A stretch of DNA of 23,733 nucleotides from CBFDBF01 sp050293315 (GTDB lineage Bacteria > Pseudomonadota > Gammaproteobacteria > Chromatiales > Chromatiaceae): contig JBNKMS010000028.1 of assembly GCA_050293315.1 (NCBI GenBank), positions 1 to 23,733 on the forward strand, given 5' to 3'. Shown piece after piece: positions 8,191 to 16,918 of this stretch. Made by a program: the position numbers and the translations under genes. The notes beneath the pieces were generated by a model. It saw nothing but the letters and a program-made list of their open reading frames with translations, did not search any database and was not told where the DNA came from. Positions within the stretch are counted from its first letter, which is position 1, and every line of letters starts with the position of its first letter.

Positions 8191-8697
8191 ATGCAGCGCA
8201 TTATCGGTATAGATCCAGGCACCAGGGTTACCGGGTATGGCATTATCGATAGCGACGGCAGGAGCAGCAGCCATGTGGCCAGCGGCTGCATCGCTACCAG
8301 ACAGGAGGGACTGCCGCAGCGTCTGGGCGAGATATACAGCGGTATCGCCGCAGTGATTGCAGAGTACCGGCCGGAGGAGATGGCTATTGAGCAGGCGTTT
8401 GTCTCCAAGAATGTTGCTTCGGCCCTGAAATTGGGGCAGGCGCGAGGGGCGGCCATATGTGCCGGGGTCGCGGCCGACCTACCAGTGGCGGAGTACACCC
8501 CACGGATGGTCAAGCAGGCGGTGGTGGGCACCGGGGCCGCTGATAAGGCACAGGTGGAGCACATGGTTAGATTGATCCTGAAACTGCAACAGAAGCTGGC
8601 TGCTGATGAGGCCGATGCGCTGGCGGTGGCGATCAGCCATGCCCACTCCCAGACCACACTACAGACGCTAACCCGGGCACTGGAGGGGAGAGAATGA
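8191..8697 (+). CDS. ruvC: Holliday junction resolvase RuvC
   Basis: Endonuclease that cuts Holliday junctions as a dimer together with RuvAB. The protein has 168 aa. The four acidic catalytic residues are visible: D8 (GIDPG), E67 (AIEQ), D139 and D142 (DEADALAVA), each one above E. coli numbering. I chose ATG 8191 because the product MQRIIGIDPG aligns with the family. A GTG at 8176 overlapping the yebC stop would add five residues, and neither start has a well-placed Shine-Dalgarno. The stop overlaps the ruvA start by 4 nt. Confidence 0.95.
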   Translation: MQRIIGIDPGTRVTGYGIIDSDGRSSSHVASGCIATRQEGLPQRLGEIYSGIAAVIAEYRPEEMAIEQAFVSKNVASALKLGQARGAAICAGVAADLPVAEYTPRMVKQAVVGTGAADKAQVEHMVRLILKLQQKLAADEADALAVAISHAHSQTTLQTLTRALEGRE

Positions 8698-9302
8698 TCG
8701 GCCGCCTGCGGGGAGAGATCATCTCCAAACACCCCCCATTCCTGCTCCTGGATGTAAATGGGGTGGGTTACGAACTAGAGGTCTCCATGTCCACCTTCTA
8801 TGACCTGCCAGCTGAGGGTGAAAAGATCCTGCTACTGACCCACCTGGTAGTACGGGACGATGCGCATGTCCTCTACGGTTTTGGCAGTGAGGCGGAGCGT
8901 TCCCTGTTTCGTGGCCTGTTGAAGGTCAGTGGAGTGGGGGCCAAGATGGCGCTGGCGCTGCTTTCAGGGATGAGTGCTACTGAGTTTGCCGCCTGTGTTG
9001 AGGCCAATGACACCGCCGCCCTGACACGCCTGCCAGGGATCGGCAAAAAGACGGCTGAGCGGTTGATCATTGAGATGCGTGATCGCCTGGAGAAGCTGGG
9101 GATTGCGACAGGCGGTACCACATCCGGATCAACCACCGTTAGCGGTATGGTAGAGACCCCGGTGAGTGAGGCGGTCGGGGCCTTGGCTGCACTTGGATAT
9201 AAACCGGTTGAGGCGAGCCGTATGGTACGTAACATAGAGTGCGAGGGGCTCTCCAGTGAGGAGATCATTCGTACTGCTCTCAGGAACGTGGCGACAAGAT
9301 GA
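8694..9302 (+). CDS. ruvA: Holliday junction branch-migration protein RuvA
   Basis: DNA-binding tetramer that holds the Holliday junction and loads RuvB. The protein has 202 aa. An N-terminal OB-fold (MIGRLRGEI..., about 1-63) is followed by two helix-hairpin-helix motifs (VSGVGAKMALALL about 79-91 and LPGIGKKTAERLI about 114-126). After a flexible linker of T, S and G residues (about 137-150) comes the C-terminal RuvB-binding domain (about 155-202, with ALAALGYKPVEASR). Both ends overlap their neighbours by 4 nt (ATGA), so ruvC, ruvA and ruvB are translationally coupled. Confidence 0.96.
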   Translation: MIGRLRGEIISKHPPFLLLDVNGVGYELEVSMSTFYDLPAEGEKILLLTHLVVRDDAHVLYGFGSEAERSLFRGLLKVSGVGAKMALALLSGMSATEFAACVEANDTAALTRLPGIGKKTAERLIIEMRDRLEKLGIATGGTTSGSTTVSGMVETPVSEAVGALAALGYKPVEASRMVRNIECEGLSSEEIIRTALRNVATR

Positions 9303-10348
9303 GTGAGCGCGATAGCATAATAAGTGCCCAATCCGAATCCGAGGATGTTGCGGTAGAGCAGGCCATCCGTCCCCGACTACTAGCTGAATATGTAGGTCAA
9401 GCGGCTATGCGGGAGCAGATGGAGATCTTTATCCATGCGGCGCGTGAGCGCTCCGAGGCGCTTGATCATGTCCTGATCTTTGGCCCCCCCGGGCTTGGCA
9501 AGACCACCTTGGCACATATCATCGGTAACGAGATGGGGGTAAATGTGCGGCAGACCTCCGGGCCGGTGCTGGAGCGTCCGGGTGATCTGGCGGCAATCCT
9601 GACTAACCTGGAACCCCACGATGTGCTGTTTATAGATGAGATCCACCGCCTCAGTGCGGTAGTCGAGGAGGTACTCTATCCGGCACTGGAGGACTATCAG
9701 CTGGATATCATGATCGGTGAGGGCCCGGCGGCCCGTTCGATCAAACTGGAGTTGCCGCCCTTCACCCTGGTCGGCGCTACCACCAGAGCCGGACTACTTA
9801 CCTCTCCTCTACGCGACCGCTTCGGCATCGTCCAGCGGCTGGAGTTCTACTCCGATGCAGAGTTGACCGATATCGTGCAGCGCTCTGCCAATATCCTCAA
9901 TATTGAGACCGATGCTGGCGGGGCCAGCGAAATCGCCTGCAGGTCACGCGGGACGCCACGTATCGCCAACCGACTGCTGCGGAGGGTGCGAGATTATGCC
10001 CAGGTCAAAGAGGCAGGTAGGGTGAATGCGGATGTGGCGGACAGGGCGCTGGGGATGCTGCAGGTCGATAGTAACGGCTTTGATGTGATGGATCGAAAGC
10101 TACTCTCTGCCGTAATCCGCAAATTTGATGGCGGTCCAGTGGGGGTCGATAGCCTGGCCGCGGCGATCGGTGAGGAGAGGGGTACTATCGAAGATGTATT
10201 GGAGCCATTCCTGATCCAGCAGGGGTTTTTGATGCGCACACCACGTGGCAGGATTGCCACCAAGACGGCCTATGAGCACTTCGGCCTCACCCCTAAACCG
10301 GCTGCAGAAATGGAGCCATTAGCCAGTCAGGATCTATTTCAAGAATGA
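9299..10348 (+). CDS. ruvB: Holliday junction branch-migration helicase RuvB
   Basis: Hexameric AAA+ motor that pumps DNA through the RuvA-held junction. The protein has 349 aa. Walker A GPPGLGKTT is at 62-70 and Walker B FIDEIH at 111-116. The sensor/arginine-finger region GATTRAG is near 158-164, and the C-terminal winged helix (about 260-335) ends in the conserved RGRIATKTAYEHFG. The start is fixed by the 4-nt overlap with the ruvA stop, and the stop overlaps the ybgC start in the same way. It is complete, with no missing motifs. Confidence 0.97.
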   Translation: MSERDSIISAQSESEDVAVEQAIRPRLLAEYVGQAAMREQMEIFIHAARERSEALDHVLIFGPPGLGKTTLAHIIGNEMGVNVRQTSGPVLERPGDLAAILTNLEPHDVLFIDEIHRLSAVVEEVLYPALEDYQLDIMIGEGPAARSIKLELPPFTLVGATTRAGLLTSPLRDRFGIVQRLEFYSDAELTDIVQRSANILNIETDAGGASEIACRSRGTPRIANRLLRRVRDYAQVKEAGRVNADVADRALGMLQVDSNGFDVMDRKLLSAVIRKFDGGPVGVDSLAAAIGEERGTIEDVLEPFLIQQGFLMRTPRGRIATKTAYEHFGLTPKPAAEMEPLASQDLFQE

Positions 10349-10755
10349 AGGAATTTCTTTGGCCAGTTAGGGTCTACTACGAAGACACTGACTCCGGTGG
10401 GGTGGTGTATTATGCCAACTACCTCAAATTTATGGAGCGGGGGCGTACCGAGCTACTGCGTAGTCTCGGTTTTGAGCAGGACCAGATGTTGGAAGAGGAT
10501 GGGGTTATCTTTGCCGTACGCCGGGTTGAGGTCGATTATCACGCGCCGGCACGTTTCAATGATGCACTACAGGTCGGAGTAAAGCTGACTGAGCGCGGAC
10601 GCGCCAGCATGACCTTTCTACAGGAGATAAAAAGAGTGGATGATGAGCAGATTCTTTGTAGTGGTGAGGTGCGGATCGCCTGTATTGATGCCGAACGGTT
10701 TCGCCCATGTGCATTGCCAGAGCGTCTGGTACGGGGGATAGAAGATGCAGTCTGA
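10345..10755 (+). CDS. ybgC: Tol-Pal-associated acyl-CoA thioesterase YbgC
   Basis: Hotdog-fold thioesterase of the 4-hydroxybenzoyl-CoA thioesterase type, the usual first gene of tol-pal clusters. The family hydrolyses short or long acyl-CoA or acyl-ACP and is linked to phospholipid metabolism at the inner membrane. The 136-aa protein carries the catalytic-motif stretch YYEDTDSGGVVYYANYLKF (about 11-29), with the conserved D near residue 16, and RRVEVDYHAPARF further on. The start overlaps the ruvB stop by 4 nt, and its 3' end overlaps tolQ by 11 nt, tying the ruv and tol genes into one transcriptional block. Confidence 0.94.
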   Translation: MKEFLWPVRVYYEDTDSGGVVYYANYLKFMERGRTELLRSLGFEQDQMLEEDGVIFAVRRVEVDYHAPARFNDALQVGVKLTERGRASMTFLQEIKRVDDEQILCSGEVRIACIDAERFRPCALPERLVRGIEDAV

Positions 10756-11416
10756 ACTCTCATTTATCGCCCTGGTACTGAACGCCAGTCCATTGGTGCA
10801 GTTGGTGATGGCGGCACTGATGCTTGCATCAGTCATCTCCTGGACCATGATCTTCGACCGTGCCAAGGTGCTGAAGAGGGCGCGGCGGGAGGCAGAGCTG
10901 TTTGAGGACCGCTTCTGGTCTGGAGGTGATATGGGTGAACTCTATCACCAGATAGATGGTGAAGGAGAGCCAACAGGTCTAGAGCATATCTTCCACGCCG
11001 GCTTCCGTGAGTTCAGCCGCCTGAAACAGCATAGGGATATCGAGCCGATGGCCATCGTTGAGGGCGTTAGGCGCTCCATGTATGTGGCCATGAGCCGCGA
11101 GATGGATGGTCTGGAGACCAACCTATCTTTCCTGGCAACGGTTGGATCAACCAGCCCTTATGTCGGGCTGTTTGGTACGGTCTGGGGCATCATGAACTCC
11201 TTCCATGCATTGGGCAGCGTCAAGCAGGCGACCCTATCTCTGGTGGCACCAGGAATCGCCGAGGCGTTGATTGCCACTGCCATGGGACTGTTTGCCGCGA
11301 TCCCGGCAGTAGTGGCCTATAACCGATACTCCCATGATGTAGAGCGGCTGCATGGCAAGTATGAGGAGTTCCTGGATGAATTCACTACCATCATTCAGCG
11401 TCAGGCGCATGTCTAG
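10745..11416 (+). CDS. tolQ: Tol-Pal proton channel protein TolQ
   Basis: Inner-membrane protein that, with TolR, uses the proton motive force to energise TolA. It is the MotA/ExbB counterpart of the Tol system. The 223-aa protein has three transmembrane helices (about 17-36, 128-150, 166-192). The highly conserved TSPYVGLFGTVWGIMNSF starts near residue 136, followed by KQATLSLVAPGIAEALIATA. The ATG at 10745 lies inside the end of ybgC with a GGGGGAT run upstream as ribosome binding site. tolR follows after 9 nt. Confidence 0.96.
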   Translation: MQSELSFIALVLNASPLVQLVMAALMLASVISWTMIFDRAKVLKRARREAELFEDRFWSGGDMGELYHQIDGEGEPTGLEHIFHAGFREFSRLKQHRDIEPMAIVEGVRRSMYVAMSREMDGLETNLSFLATVGSTSPYVGLFGTVWGIMNSFHALGSVKQATLSLVAPGIAEALIATAMGLFAAIPAVVAYNRYSHDVERLHGKYEEFLDEFTTIIQRQAHV

Positions 11417-11425
11417 TCAGGTCAG

Positions 11426-11851
11426 ATGAGCAGACAGAGAAAAAGTCGCAGGCCGATGGCCGAGATCAATGTGGTCCCCTACATTGATGTGATGCTGGTG
11501 TTACTGGTGATCTTTATGATTACTGCTCCGCTGTTGACCCAGGGGGTCAAGGTGGATCTGCCACAGGCGGATGCCAAGCCGGTCCCGCCGGAGCTGGATG
11601 ACCCGGTGGTGGTATCGGTGAATGCCAAGGGTGAACTCTTTGTGGATTTGGGCGAAGGCAAGGAGAGCCCTGTGGATGAGGAGACCCTGATGACCAAAGT
11701 GGCGGCGGTGCTCAAGTATCGCCCCAAGACCCCAATCATGGTTCGGGGCGATCGCAATGTAGATTACGGTAGGGTGGTTGAGGCGATGGTACTGGTGCAG
11801 GCGGCAGGGGCACCCAATGTTGGTCTTATTACCGAATCGCCGGAAAACTAG
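11426..11851 (+). CDS. tolR: Tol-Pal proton channel protein TolR
   Basis: ExbD/MotB-like partner of TolQ with a single transmembrane helix. The 141-aa protein starts with a basic cytoplasmic tail. The helix follows as NVVPYIDVMLVLLVIFMITA (15-34), with the proton-carrying aspartate at D21, and a periplasmic domain continues to the end. AGGTCAG just upstream of the ATG is the likely ribosome binding site. It lies between tolQ (9-nt gap) and tolA (8-nt gap). Confidence 0.96.
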   Translation: MSRQRKSRRPMAEINVVPYIDVMLVLLVIFMITAPLLTQGVKVDLPQADAKPVPPELDDPVVVSVNAKGELFVDLGEGKESPVDEETLMTKVAAVLKYRPKTPIMVRGDRNVDYGRVVEAMVLVQAAGAPNVGLITESPEN

Positions 11852-11859
11852 GCTGATCT

Positions 11860-12648
11860 ATGTGGCAGATCTTTAGACGCAACCCTAAGGCCGCCATTAT
11901 CGCGATCTCTATGCATATAGGGATCATTGTCTTTATGTTGATCGGGGTGGATTGGCTGGAGCGCCCAAAGCGGGCCAAGTCCAATGTTGAGGTGGTAAAG
12001 GCCAGGGTTATCGACTCTGCCAAGGTGGCAGCTGAGGTTGAGAAGCTGAAAAAGGCGGCGGAACAGAAGAGGCAGAAACAGGAAGAGGCAAAGCGCAAGG
12101 AAGAGAAGCAGATCACCGATCTGAAAAAACAGCAGGCAGAAGAGAAGAGACGTCTTGCCAATCTGGAGAAAAAACGCAAGGATGAGCAGAAGCGGCTTGC
12201 TGAGGAGAAGAAACAGCGTCAAATAGCTGAGAAGAAGCGCAAGGAGGCCGAGGCCAAGCGTAAACAGGCAGAGAAGAAGCGAGCCGAAGTCAGCGCCAAG
12301 GCCAAGGCGGAGCAGAAGCGCAAGGCGGAAGAGGCACGCAGGTTGGCTGAGCAGAATGCAGGCGAGATAGGGCGCTACGAGGATCTGATTAAACAGAAGG
12401 TAGAGCGCAACTGGGTACGCCCTATAGATAGTGGTCTAGGTTTGAATTGTAAGGTACAGGTGCGCCTGGCGTTGGGCGGTGCGGTCATAGACGCCAGCAT
12501 TATTGAGGGTAGCGGTAGTGAAGCCTTTGATCGTTCGGCCATTGCAGCAGTATTCAAGGCCGATCCACTGCCGGTACCAACTGGCGGACTGTTTGAGACT
12601 TTTCGCAAGTTTAATTTTTGGTTTAACCCAGACGAGGGGAATGAATAA
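11860..12648 (+). CDS. tolA: Envelope-spanning protein TolA
   Basis: Links the TolQR motor to TolB/Pal in the outer membrane during cell constriction. The 262-aa protein has an N-terminal membrane anchor (about 11-32). A long Lys/Glu/Ala/Arg-rich helical domain II (about 50-175) follows, then a globular C-terminal domain III (about 180-262) with RYEDLIKQKVERNWVRP and the TonB-like core KVQVRLALGGAVIDASI. It is clearly shorter than E. coli TolA (421 aa), mainly because domain II is short, as in many non-enteric Gammaproteobacteria. The low-complexity A/G-rich DNA of domain II reads open in several frames, but only this one is real. The stop precedes or overlaps the tolB start. Confidence 0.95.
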   Translation: MWQIFRRNPKAAIIAISMHIGIIVFMLIGVDWLERPKRAKSNVEVVKARVIDSAKVAAEVEKLKKAAEQKRQKQEEAKRKEEKQITDLKKQQAEEKRRLANLEKKRKDEQKRLAEEKKQRQIAEKKRKEAEAKRKQAEKKRAEVSAKAKAEQKRKAEEARRLAEQNAGEIGRYEDLIKQKVERNWVRPIDSGLGLNCKVQVRLALGGAVIDASIIEGSGSEAFDRSAIAAVFKADPLPVPTGGLFETFRKFNFWFNPDEGNE

Positions 12649-12652
12649 CATC

Positions 12653-13954
12653 ATGAAAAGAGTTCAACTGCTTCTCCTGTTACTGTTATGGCATCTACAT
12701 GTGTCGGCTGAACCGCTGACCATTGAGATTACCTCTGGAGCAGAGGATGCGCTCCCTATAGCTATAGTGCCATTTGGCGGACCTGTTACAGAGTCTGGCC
12801 AGGATGTTGCCAGCATTGTGCGCGCGGACCTGCAACGTAGCGGGCGTTTCAAGCCCATGCCGGTGGAGGATATGCTGGCACAACCCCACACCCGGAGCGA
12901 GATTTCGTTTAGAGATTGGCGGTCGCAAGGGATGGATAACCTGGTGGTGGGACAGGTGCAATCGAACGGTAGTGGGTACAAAATAAATTTTCATCTGTTC
13001 GACACCCTTAAAGGGGAGCCGCTTGCAAGTTATGAGGTGCCGTCCAGTAGGCGTGATTTGCGTGTTGCTGCTCACTATATAGCCGACATCATATATGAAA
13101 AACTGACCGGTATGCGTGGCGCCTTCGCTACCAAGGTGGCCTATATCACTTCGGTTGCCAAGGGCGGTGGCAAGCAGCAGATCATGCTCAAGGTGGCAGA
13201 TGCTGATGGATATAATTCCCAGACTATTGTCACCTCAAAACAGCCGTTGATGTCGCCCTCATGGTCGCCCGATGGTAGACGTCTTGCCTATGTCTCTTTT
13301 GAAAACAAGAGACCATCTATCTATGTACAGGAGGTGTTTACCGGAAAACGCACAAAGGTCACCTCTTATCGCGGTATCAACGGTGCCCCGGCCTGGTCAC
13401 CGAATGGACGCAAACTGGCGTTGACCCTCTCCAAAGATGGCAGTCCAGATATATATGTGCTGGATCTAGCGAGCCGTAATCTAACCAGACTGACCAAGCA
13501 CTATGCTATCGATACAGAGCCCGCATGGTCGCCGGATGGCCGCCATATCGTCTTTACTTCTGACCGTGGCGGTAAGCCGCAGATCTACAGGGTGGCTGCA
13601 TCAGGTGGCGGGATTGAACGGATTACATATGAGGGTGACTATAATGCACGTGCCTCCTACTCTCCGGATGGCAAGAGTCTGACCATGGTCACCCGCCAGT
13701 ATGGCAAATTCAGGATCGGGTTGCTCGATCTTGGTAGCCGTGTGTTGCAGGTGTTGAGTGGTGGGTATTTAGATGAGTCTCCCAGTTTTGCTCCTAATGG
13801 CGGCATGATAATTTATGCTACCAAGGTGAGAGGGGTAGGGGAGCTGGCAGCGGTTTCGGTAGATGGCAGGGTACGTCAGAGATTGGCCCTGCAGGTGGGT
13901 GATGTACGCGAGCCTGTGTGGTCACCCTATAGTAAATCACAACGGAGGAATTAG
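12653..13954 (+). CDS. tolB: Periplasmic beta-propeller TolB
   Basis: Periplasmic partner of Pal and TolA. The 433-aa protein has a signal peptide MKRVQLLLLLLLWHLHVSA, probably cleaved after A19. Next come an N-terminal alpha/beta domain (about 20-160, with ITSGAEDALPIAIVPFGG) and a six-bladed propeller whose blades show repeats such as WSPDGRRLAYVS, WSPNGRKLAL, WSPDGRHIVFTSDRGG and YSPDGKSLTMV (about 195-420). An ATG at 12641 would overlap tolA by 8 nt, but GAGGGGA sits directly against it. I prefer ATG 12653, which gives a cleaner signal peptide and a 12-nt spacer; the upstream start remains possible. Confidence 0.95.
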   Translation: MKRVQLLLLLLLWHLHVSAEPLTIEITSGAEDALPIAIVPFGGPVTESGQDVASIVRADLQRSGRFKPMPVEDMLAQPHTRSEISFRDWRSQGMDNLVVGQVQSNGSGYKINFHLFDTLKGEPLASYEVPSSRRDLRVAAHYIADIIYEKLTGMRGAFATKVAYITSVAKGGGKQQIMLKVADADGYNSQTIVTSKQPLMSPSWSPDGRRLAYVSFENKRPSIYVQEVFTGKRTKVTSYRGINGAPAWSPNGRKLALTLSKDGSPDIYVLDLASRNLTRLTKHYAIDTEPAWSPDGRHIVFTSDRGGKPQIYRVAASGGGIERITYEGDYNARASYSPDGKSLTMVTRQYGKFRIGLLDLGSRVLQVLSGGYLDESPSFAPNGGMIIYATKVRGVGELAAVSVDGRVRQRLALQVGDVREPVWSPYSKSQRRN

Positions 13955-13957
13955 GAG

Positions 13958-14467
13958 ATGAATATGAAATTGATCAGATTGGTCCCTGTACTATTTGTGA
14001 CACTATTGTTTGCGGGTTGTGGTTCGATGTCCAGCAGTGATGGTGCTAATGTGGACGAAGCCGGCACCGCCGGTGCTAATGGAGGGGGTGCATTGAGTAG
14101 TAGCCAGCTGAATAACCCGGATAGTCCACTCTACACCAAGGTGATCTATTTCGATTATGATGTCAGCAGCATCAAACCGGAGTATCGGGATATAGTTATC
14201 GCTCACGGCCAGTATTTGGCAGCCAATTCGGACGTCTCAATTACTGTAGAGGGCCACTGTGATGAGCGTGGTTCCAGAGAGTACAACATAGGTCTGGGTG
14301 AACGCCGTGCCAATGCAGTGCGTAGCCTGCTGTTGGCTCAAGGTGCATCAAGTCAGCAGGTGGTTACTATCAGTTACGGTGAAGAGCGTCCGGCCGAGCG
14401 CGGTTCCAATGAGATGGCCTGGGCCAAAAACCGTAGGGCAGAGCTGGTATACGGTAATGCGAGGTAA
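13958..14467 (+). CDS. pal: Peptidoglycan-associated lipoprotein Pal
   Basis: Outer-membrane lipoprotein that binds peptidoglycan and TolB. The 169-aa protein has a type II signal peptide with lipobox LFAGC (C21 becomes the lipidated residue), then a Ser/Gly/Ala-rich linker (about 22-55). The OmpA-like domain (about 60-165) starts at VIYFDYDVSSIKPEY and contains the diaminopimelate-binding signature EGHCDERGSREYNIGLGERR. GGAGG lies 9 nt upstream of ATG 13958. A second ATG two codons later (13964) has AGGAG 6 nt upstream, so either may be used. The gaps to tolB and cpoB are 3 nt each. Confidence 0.97.
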   Translation: MNMKLIRLVPVLFVTLLFAGCGSMSSSDGANVDEAGTAGANGGGALSSSQLNNPDSPLYTKVIYFDYDVSSIKPEYRDIVIAHGQYLAANSDVSITVEGHCDERGSREYNIGLGERRANAVRSLLLAQGASSQQVVTISYGEERPAERGSNEMAWAKNRRAELVYGNAR

Positions 14468-14470
14468 TTA

Positions 14471-15331
14471 ATGATGAGGCAACAATTCCATGCGTTAACG
14501 GCGCTTCTTCTTCTCGCGGCGCCGCTGGCTGAGGCAGGGCTGTTCGGCAGCAGCGAGCCTAAGGATGCCTCTAGTCTATCGCTTGAGCAGCGTGTGGAGC
14601 TGCTGGAGCGACGCATGGATACTCTCTCTAACATTGTACTGCGGCTCGATACCATGCAGCAGGAGCTGCAGCAGGTCAGAGGTGAGATGGAGGAGCAGAA
14701 GTTTGCCATGGAGGCGCTGAAGAAACGGCAACGTGATCTATATATGGATATAGATCAACGGATTGCCAGACTCTCTGGGGAACCTGTTACAGAGGTGAAG
14801 CCTCCACCGAAAGCGGTAGAGCCTGAGCCGCCGGTTGCTGCGAATACTCCCAAGCCATCTACTCCACCGCCCCCTCCGCCAGCTACGGCAACTGCAGGCG
14901 CATCTGATGCAAACGCAGCTCATGCACCTGATGCGGCCTCTGGTGGACAGGAGGATCAGGAGTATCAGGCCGCTCGTAATCTGCTGATGCAGGGCCGATA
15001 TCCAGAATCGCGCAAGGCGTTTAAGAGCTATCTCGCACGCTATCCGCAGGGCGAGCTGGCAGGCAATGCCCAGTACTGGCTGGCACAGTCCTACTATGTC
15101 AACAGGGACTATTCTGTGGCCATGCAGGAGTTCTCTCAAGTACTGCAGCAGTACCCGAATAGCTCCAAGGTCCCTGACTCTATGCTCAAGGTCGGGCTTA
15201 TCCAGTATGAGCTCCAGCAGTGGGAGTCAGCGCGGCAGAAGCTGGAGGAGTTGGTAAGCCAATATCCTGGCAGCGATGCCAGCCAGTTGGCACAGAAGCG
15301 GTTGGACAGGATGCAACGAGAGGGGCATTGA
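14471..15331 (+). CDS. cpoB: Cell division coordinator CpoB (YbgF)
   Basis: Periplasmic Tol-associated protein that, in E. coli, couples peptidoglycan synthesis by PBP1B to outer-membrane constriction. The 286-aa protein has a signal peptide (about 1-22, ending in AEAG), a coiled-coil trimerisation region (about 38-98) and a Pro/Ala-rich linker with a run of six prolines (about 110-155). C-terminal tetratricopeptide repeats follow (about 163-285: YQAARNLLMQGRYPESRKAF, AQYWLAQSYYVNRDYSVAM, SMLKVGLIQYELQQWESA). GAGG just upstream serves ATG 14471, and a second ATG follows directly. It is the last gene of the tol-pal cluster proper. Confidence 0.94.
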   Translation: MMRQQFHALTALLLLAAPLAEAGLFGSSEPKDASSLSLEQRVELLERRMDTLSNIVLRLDTMQQELQQVRGEMEEQKFAMEALKKRQRDLYMDIDQRIARLSGEPVTEVKPPPKAVEPEPPVAANTPKPSTPPPPPPATATAGASDANAAHAPDAASGGQEDQEYQAARNLLMQGRYPESRKAFKSYLARYPQGELAGNAQYWLAQSYYVNRDYSVAMQEFSQVLQQYPNSSKVPDSMLKVGLIQYELQQWESARQKLEELVSQYPGSDASQLAQKRLDRMQREGH

Positions 15332-15377
15332 ACGTCAGTTATCGAGCCCTCAGGTGGCAGATTAAGACGTCATAATA

Positions 15378-16019
15378 GTGAGAGAGCTTACGGTCTCAGA
15401 GATATTCTACTCCCTCCAGGGAGAGTCGTTGAGTGTTGGCTGTCCCACACTCTTTATCCGTCTGGTCGGCTGTCCGTTGCGCTGTAGATACTGTGATACC
15501 CCATACGCCTTTAGTGGTGGTGAGTCTCTGGATTTGGAGACTATCATGCAGAGGGTTGCTACCTTCCATAGTGAATATGTATGCGTGACAGGTGGCGAAC
15601 CGCTATGGCAGGAGGGTTGCAGAGAGCTACTGACAGCATTATGTGACGCCGGCTATAAGCTCTCTCTGGAGACCAGTGGGGCACTGGATATATCAGATAT
15701 AGATCCACGCGTAGTTGTGGTGATGGATATAAAGACCCCAGGGTCGGGCGAGACAGAAAGAAACCGCCTGCAGAATATAGAGCTGTTGCGCTCTGTAGAT
15801 CAGATAAAATTTGTTATCTGTGATCGGGAGGACTACCTCTGGTGTAGGGATATGTTGCAGCGGTTTGCCCTCAGCGAGCGTTGTGAGGTGCTGCTGTTGC
15901 CAGCCTATGGCCAGCAGGACCCCGATGAGCTGGCTGAATGGATCCTGCAGGACCATCTACCAGTACGGTTTCAACTACAGCTACACAAACAGATATGGGG
16001 GGATGTTCCCGGGAAGTGA
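15378..16019 (+). CDS. queE: 7-carboxy-7-deazaguanine synthase QueE
   Basis: Radical SAM enzyme that converts 6-carboxytetrahydropterin to 7-carboxy-7-deazaguanine, the step before QueC in preQ0/queuosine synthesis. The 213-aa protein begins RELTVSEIFYSLQGES. The cluster cysteines form CX3CX2C (C32, C36, C39 in GCPLRCRYCDTPYA), followed by TGGEPLWQ near 71-78. The CX3CX2C spacing is the Bacillus-like form, whereas E. coli QueE has a longer insertion between the first two cysteines. The start is GTG 15378: no ATG lies between it and the in-frame stop upstream (TAA, 15363-15365). It follows cpoB after 46 nt with no visible riboswitch. Confidence 0.93.
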   Translation: MRELTVSEIFYSLQGESLSVGCPTLFIRLVGCPLRCRYCDTPYAFSGGESLDLETIMQRVATFHSEYVCVTGGEPLWQEGCRELLTALCDAGYKLSLETSGALDISDIDPRVVVVMDIKTPGSGETERNRLQNIELLRSVDQIKFVICDREDYLWCRDMLQRFALSERCEVLLLPAYGQQDPDELAEWILQDHLPVRFQLQLHKQIWGDVPGK

Positions 16020-16067
16020 TGGTTGTGAAGTGATATCCAGGCCGAAGCTCCCTGCATCTATATGTAC

Positions 16068-16736
16068 ATGAACAAGGCGGTAATACTCCTTTCCGGCGGT
16101 CTCGATTCGGCCACAACACTTGCCCTGGCCCGAGAGCAGGGATTTGAGTGCCATTGCTTGAGCCTTGATTATGGCCAGCGCCACGCGACGGAACTGGAGG
16201 CGGCACAGAGGATTGCAGCCGAGCTGGGAGCAGTTGAGCACCGGGTGATTGCTATCTCGCTCGATCAGTTCGGTGGCTCAGCCCTCACCGACCGCGGGAT
16301 CGATGTCCCGACTGAGCCAACAGCCGGTATTCCGGTCACCTATGTCCCGGCACGCAACACCCTGTTTCTCTCTATTGCCCTTGGCTGGGCCGAGGTGTTG
16401 GGCGCCAGAGATATATTCATCGGGGCGAATGCTGTGGACTATTCCGGTTATCCAGACTGCCGCCCGGCATTTGTGGAGGCATTCGAGGAGCTGGCCAATC
16501 TGGCTACCAAGGCTGGGGTGGAGGGAGATAGATTTACCATCCACGCCCCTCTAATCATGCTCTCCAAGGCAGAGATCATCAAGCAGGGTATCCGCCTGGG
16601 GGTCGATTACAGCCACACAGTCTCTTGTTACCAGGCAGATGCTGATGGTCGTGCCTGTGGCCGCTGCGACTCCTGTCGCTTGCGTGCCGCCGGATTCCGT
16701 GACTCCGGCCAACCAGATCCTACCAACTATAAGTAA
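16068..16736 (+). CDS. queC: 7-cyano-7-deazaguanine synthase QueC
   Basis: ATP-dependent enzyme that turns 7-carboxy-7-deazaguanine into preQ0, directly downstream of QueE in the pathway and here in the genome. The 222-aa protein has the PP-loop motif SGGLDS at 9-14, the conserved LDYGQRHATE (33-42) and YVPARNTLFLS (92-102). Four zinc-binding cysteines lie near the end: C187, C197, C200 and C203. ATG 16068 gives the usual MNKAVILLSGG start. An ATG two codons earlier (16062) is equally open, and no clear Shine-Dalgarno separates them. It lies 48 nt after queE. Confidence 0.94.
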   Translation: MNKAVILLSGGLDSATTLALAREQGFECHCLSLDYGQRHATELEAAQRIAAELGAVEHRVIAISLDQFGGSALTDRGIDVPTEPTAGIPVTYVPARNTLFLSIALGWAEVLGARDIFIGANAVDYSGYPDCRPAFVEAFEELANLATKAGVEGDRFTIHAPLIMLSKAEIIKQGIRLGVDYSHTVSCYQADADGRACGRCDSCRLRAAGFRDSGQPDPTNYK

Positions 16737-16918
16737 GCCAGTTGCTGTGTAGAAGCGTGTTGCTGGTCGTATCACCTGACGTGGCAATACTATCTTTGAC
16801 ACTCGGTTGCATCGTCATCAAGAGTGCCATTACCATGAGCATGCTGGACTAAAGGTTGGTAGTTGTTAAGCAGTAATGATGGATCTTCATCTGTTGCCTG
16901 CAGATATGAGGAGATTGG

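Noticed and set aside
8145..8732. 195-codon open frame antisense to ruvC
   Set aside because: ruvC has all four catalytic acids on the plus strand; the antisense product is low-complexity Ser/Ala/Thr.
15332..15377. preQ1 riboswitch before queE
   Set aside because: The gap is only 46 nt and shows no aptamer-like pattern; co-transcription with cpoB is more likely.
16796..16824. TTGACA at 16796-16801 as promoter of the ankyrin gene
   Set aside because: No acceptable -10 box at a 15-19 bp spacing.
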